In this document: piece by piece, positions 62,701-64,000 of the stretch
Position numbering within the stretch: position 1 is the stretch's first letter
Layout: each line of letters begins with the position of its first letter
Assembly (NCBI GenBank): GCA_018881555.1
Contig: JACAXG010000012.1
Location: 9,743,480-9,807,479 of the forward strand
Length of the DNA: 64,000 nt
Reading direction: 5' to 3'
Source: Amblyornis subalaris
Taxonomy: Eukaryota > Chordata > Aves > Passeriformes > Ptilonorhynchidae
The notes under the pieces: generated by a model
Told to the model about the DNA's origin: nothing
The model's database searches: none
What the model saw: only the letters and a program-made list of their open reading frames with translations
Program-made: the position numbers and the translations under genes

Positions 62701-64000
62701 GCAGGGGGTCCTCCCTGCCTAGCATGCAGTGGTGGCTCTGATGTGAAAATTCCTGTCTTAGCTTTCCTATACTCTCAGTTCTTCCTTGTTCTTTTGGCTT
62801 GTATCTTCATCCCTTCCACTGGAAATGTGATTGCAACCTGAACTGTAAGTCCTGCATTGCCAATGCCTGTTAACAGCATATGATGGAGTAATATTGTTTC
62901 AGTACTTTACTCGTCACCCAAGGAATTCTGTTAATTTCTTTCCTTATGTGTTATGTGGTTATGCAAAGTGTATGCTGCAATTTGGTGCTGTAGAGATGTC
63001 ACTGACATACAAGCATATCCCCGTCATGTGAGGGTTTTATCCGTATTTGATAATCTTATTAATATTTGTGCATAATTTGGAACATACAAGGGGCCTGCCT
63101 GGGTTCCTGTGCACCCCTCATTCAAGGCCTGCTTGTTTCCCACCTCCTGGTTCTCCATGCTGTGACTTCTCCCCACAGCAGGGCCTTTGCTGGGGGAGCT
63201 GGCATCACTTTCTGGGTAATATCAAAATGCCAAGGGTCATGCTAATGTTAGCCTGTGGTATTGCATAGTTTTTTGTCACGCTGCTTTGGCCGGTCATTTC
63301 CATCTGGAGCCAAAAAGGCTGTNGAGTTGAAGGGCGGAGATGGCCCCTGCTAGCTAGCAATGACTGAGTGCTGCTGTGCAGAGCAAATGCTTTCCTTTGT
63401 GGTGGTGTTTAATAGACAATCACTGAGAACTTTACAGCATGCTTGACAGACACTGTGAAGTCTCAAAATTGACCACACAGGGAAAGGACCCNGTGCGATT
63501 TCACTGGAGTGGGACACCAGCTCCTTCGGCACATCCGACAAAGCAGAACTGGGACAGGGAGCAAGGGTGCAGCCAGGATGGAGAATTGTCAGANAAGCTT
63601 ATCCTAATGTTGCAAATCAAATTGTGGTCTTCTCCTGATATGTTTCCAAGACTANATTTAAGTAAAAGAAAACGAAAAAGTAAAATATGTGTTCTGGGAG
63701 TACTTAACAACCCCAAGAATTCATGGCCTGTCTGTAAGCCTTTAACGGGATGTTGAGGGAAAAGAGGGGCTCTTTTCCCCTCCTGCAACAAAGGGATCTC
63801 AGCAGCCTGTTGCCTTTCCTCAGCTGCCCTGGCTCTCTGCACAGACACTGACAGATTTGGTGCTCTCCTTCCTCTGCTCCATAGTGTCTGTGCTGGCAGT
63901 GCTTAGGGGTGGGGACTCACCTGAATGGCAGCACAGTCAAGCCCTGATCTTAGTGGGCACCATTTGGCAGAACTACGACACCAACAGGTAACGATACCCG
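59786..64000. other. noncoding DNA with many single Ns
   Basis: No gene or clear mobile element was recognised. Eight single-base Ns lie here (60097, 60280, 61700, 61967, 63323, 63492, 63594, 63655). An E-box palindrome TCACGTGA lies at 61054-61061. Open frames in the last kilobase are interrupted by Ns and match nothing known. Confidence 0.6.

Overview
The window looks like vertebrate nuclear DNA, most likely from a bird. The composition is AT-leaning and CpG-poor, with no operons and no long open frames. Recognisable repeats are sparse and old: CR1-type LINE relics, one other LINE fragment and short homopolymer runs. Low repeat density plus CR1 is typical of birds. Scattered AAACCCC / GGGTTTTTT low-complexity tracts also fit a bird, but species cannot be fixed from this sequence.

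I recognise no protein-coding gene, tRNA, rRNA or known microRNA. Open frames reach at most 222 codons, start on non-ATG codons in many cases, and resemble no family I know. The stretch is therefore best read as intergenic DNA or the inside of one or more very large introns. A handful of short segments have convincing acceptor and donor signals (2254-2276, 25104-25115, 44840-45028, 59742-59785 and, more weakly, 16697-16759). They are given as low-confidence exon candidates, because a few such pairs are expected by chance in 64 kb.

Layout. 1-21120 is unique-looking noncoding DNA with two T14 runs, a possible MIR-like relic near 5.5 kb, an RFX X-box-like site at 18418 and the first exon candidates. 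21121-23130 is a decayed minus-strand CR1 LINE covering the end of the endonuclease region, the whole reverse-transcriptase region and part of the ORF2 C-terminus. 23131-47530 is again mostly unique-looking DNA with an A/C-rich tract (24478), hairpins (29333, 33729, 35414), a 15-bp tandem repeat (41923), the 189-nt exon candidate (44840) and an AT-rich homeobox-motif-rich block (45480-46040). 47530-47785 is a frameshifted fragment of a second, non-CR1 reverse transcriptase. 52915-53160 is a CR1 3'-end fragment on the minus strand. From 57.6 kb to the right end, single-base Ns become roughly nine times denser.

No genes act together here. What can be described is a set of dead retroelements, a few structured or motif-like sites, and candidate small exons that need transcript or conservation data.
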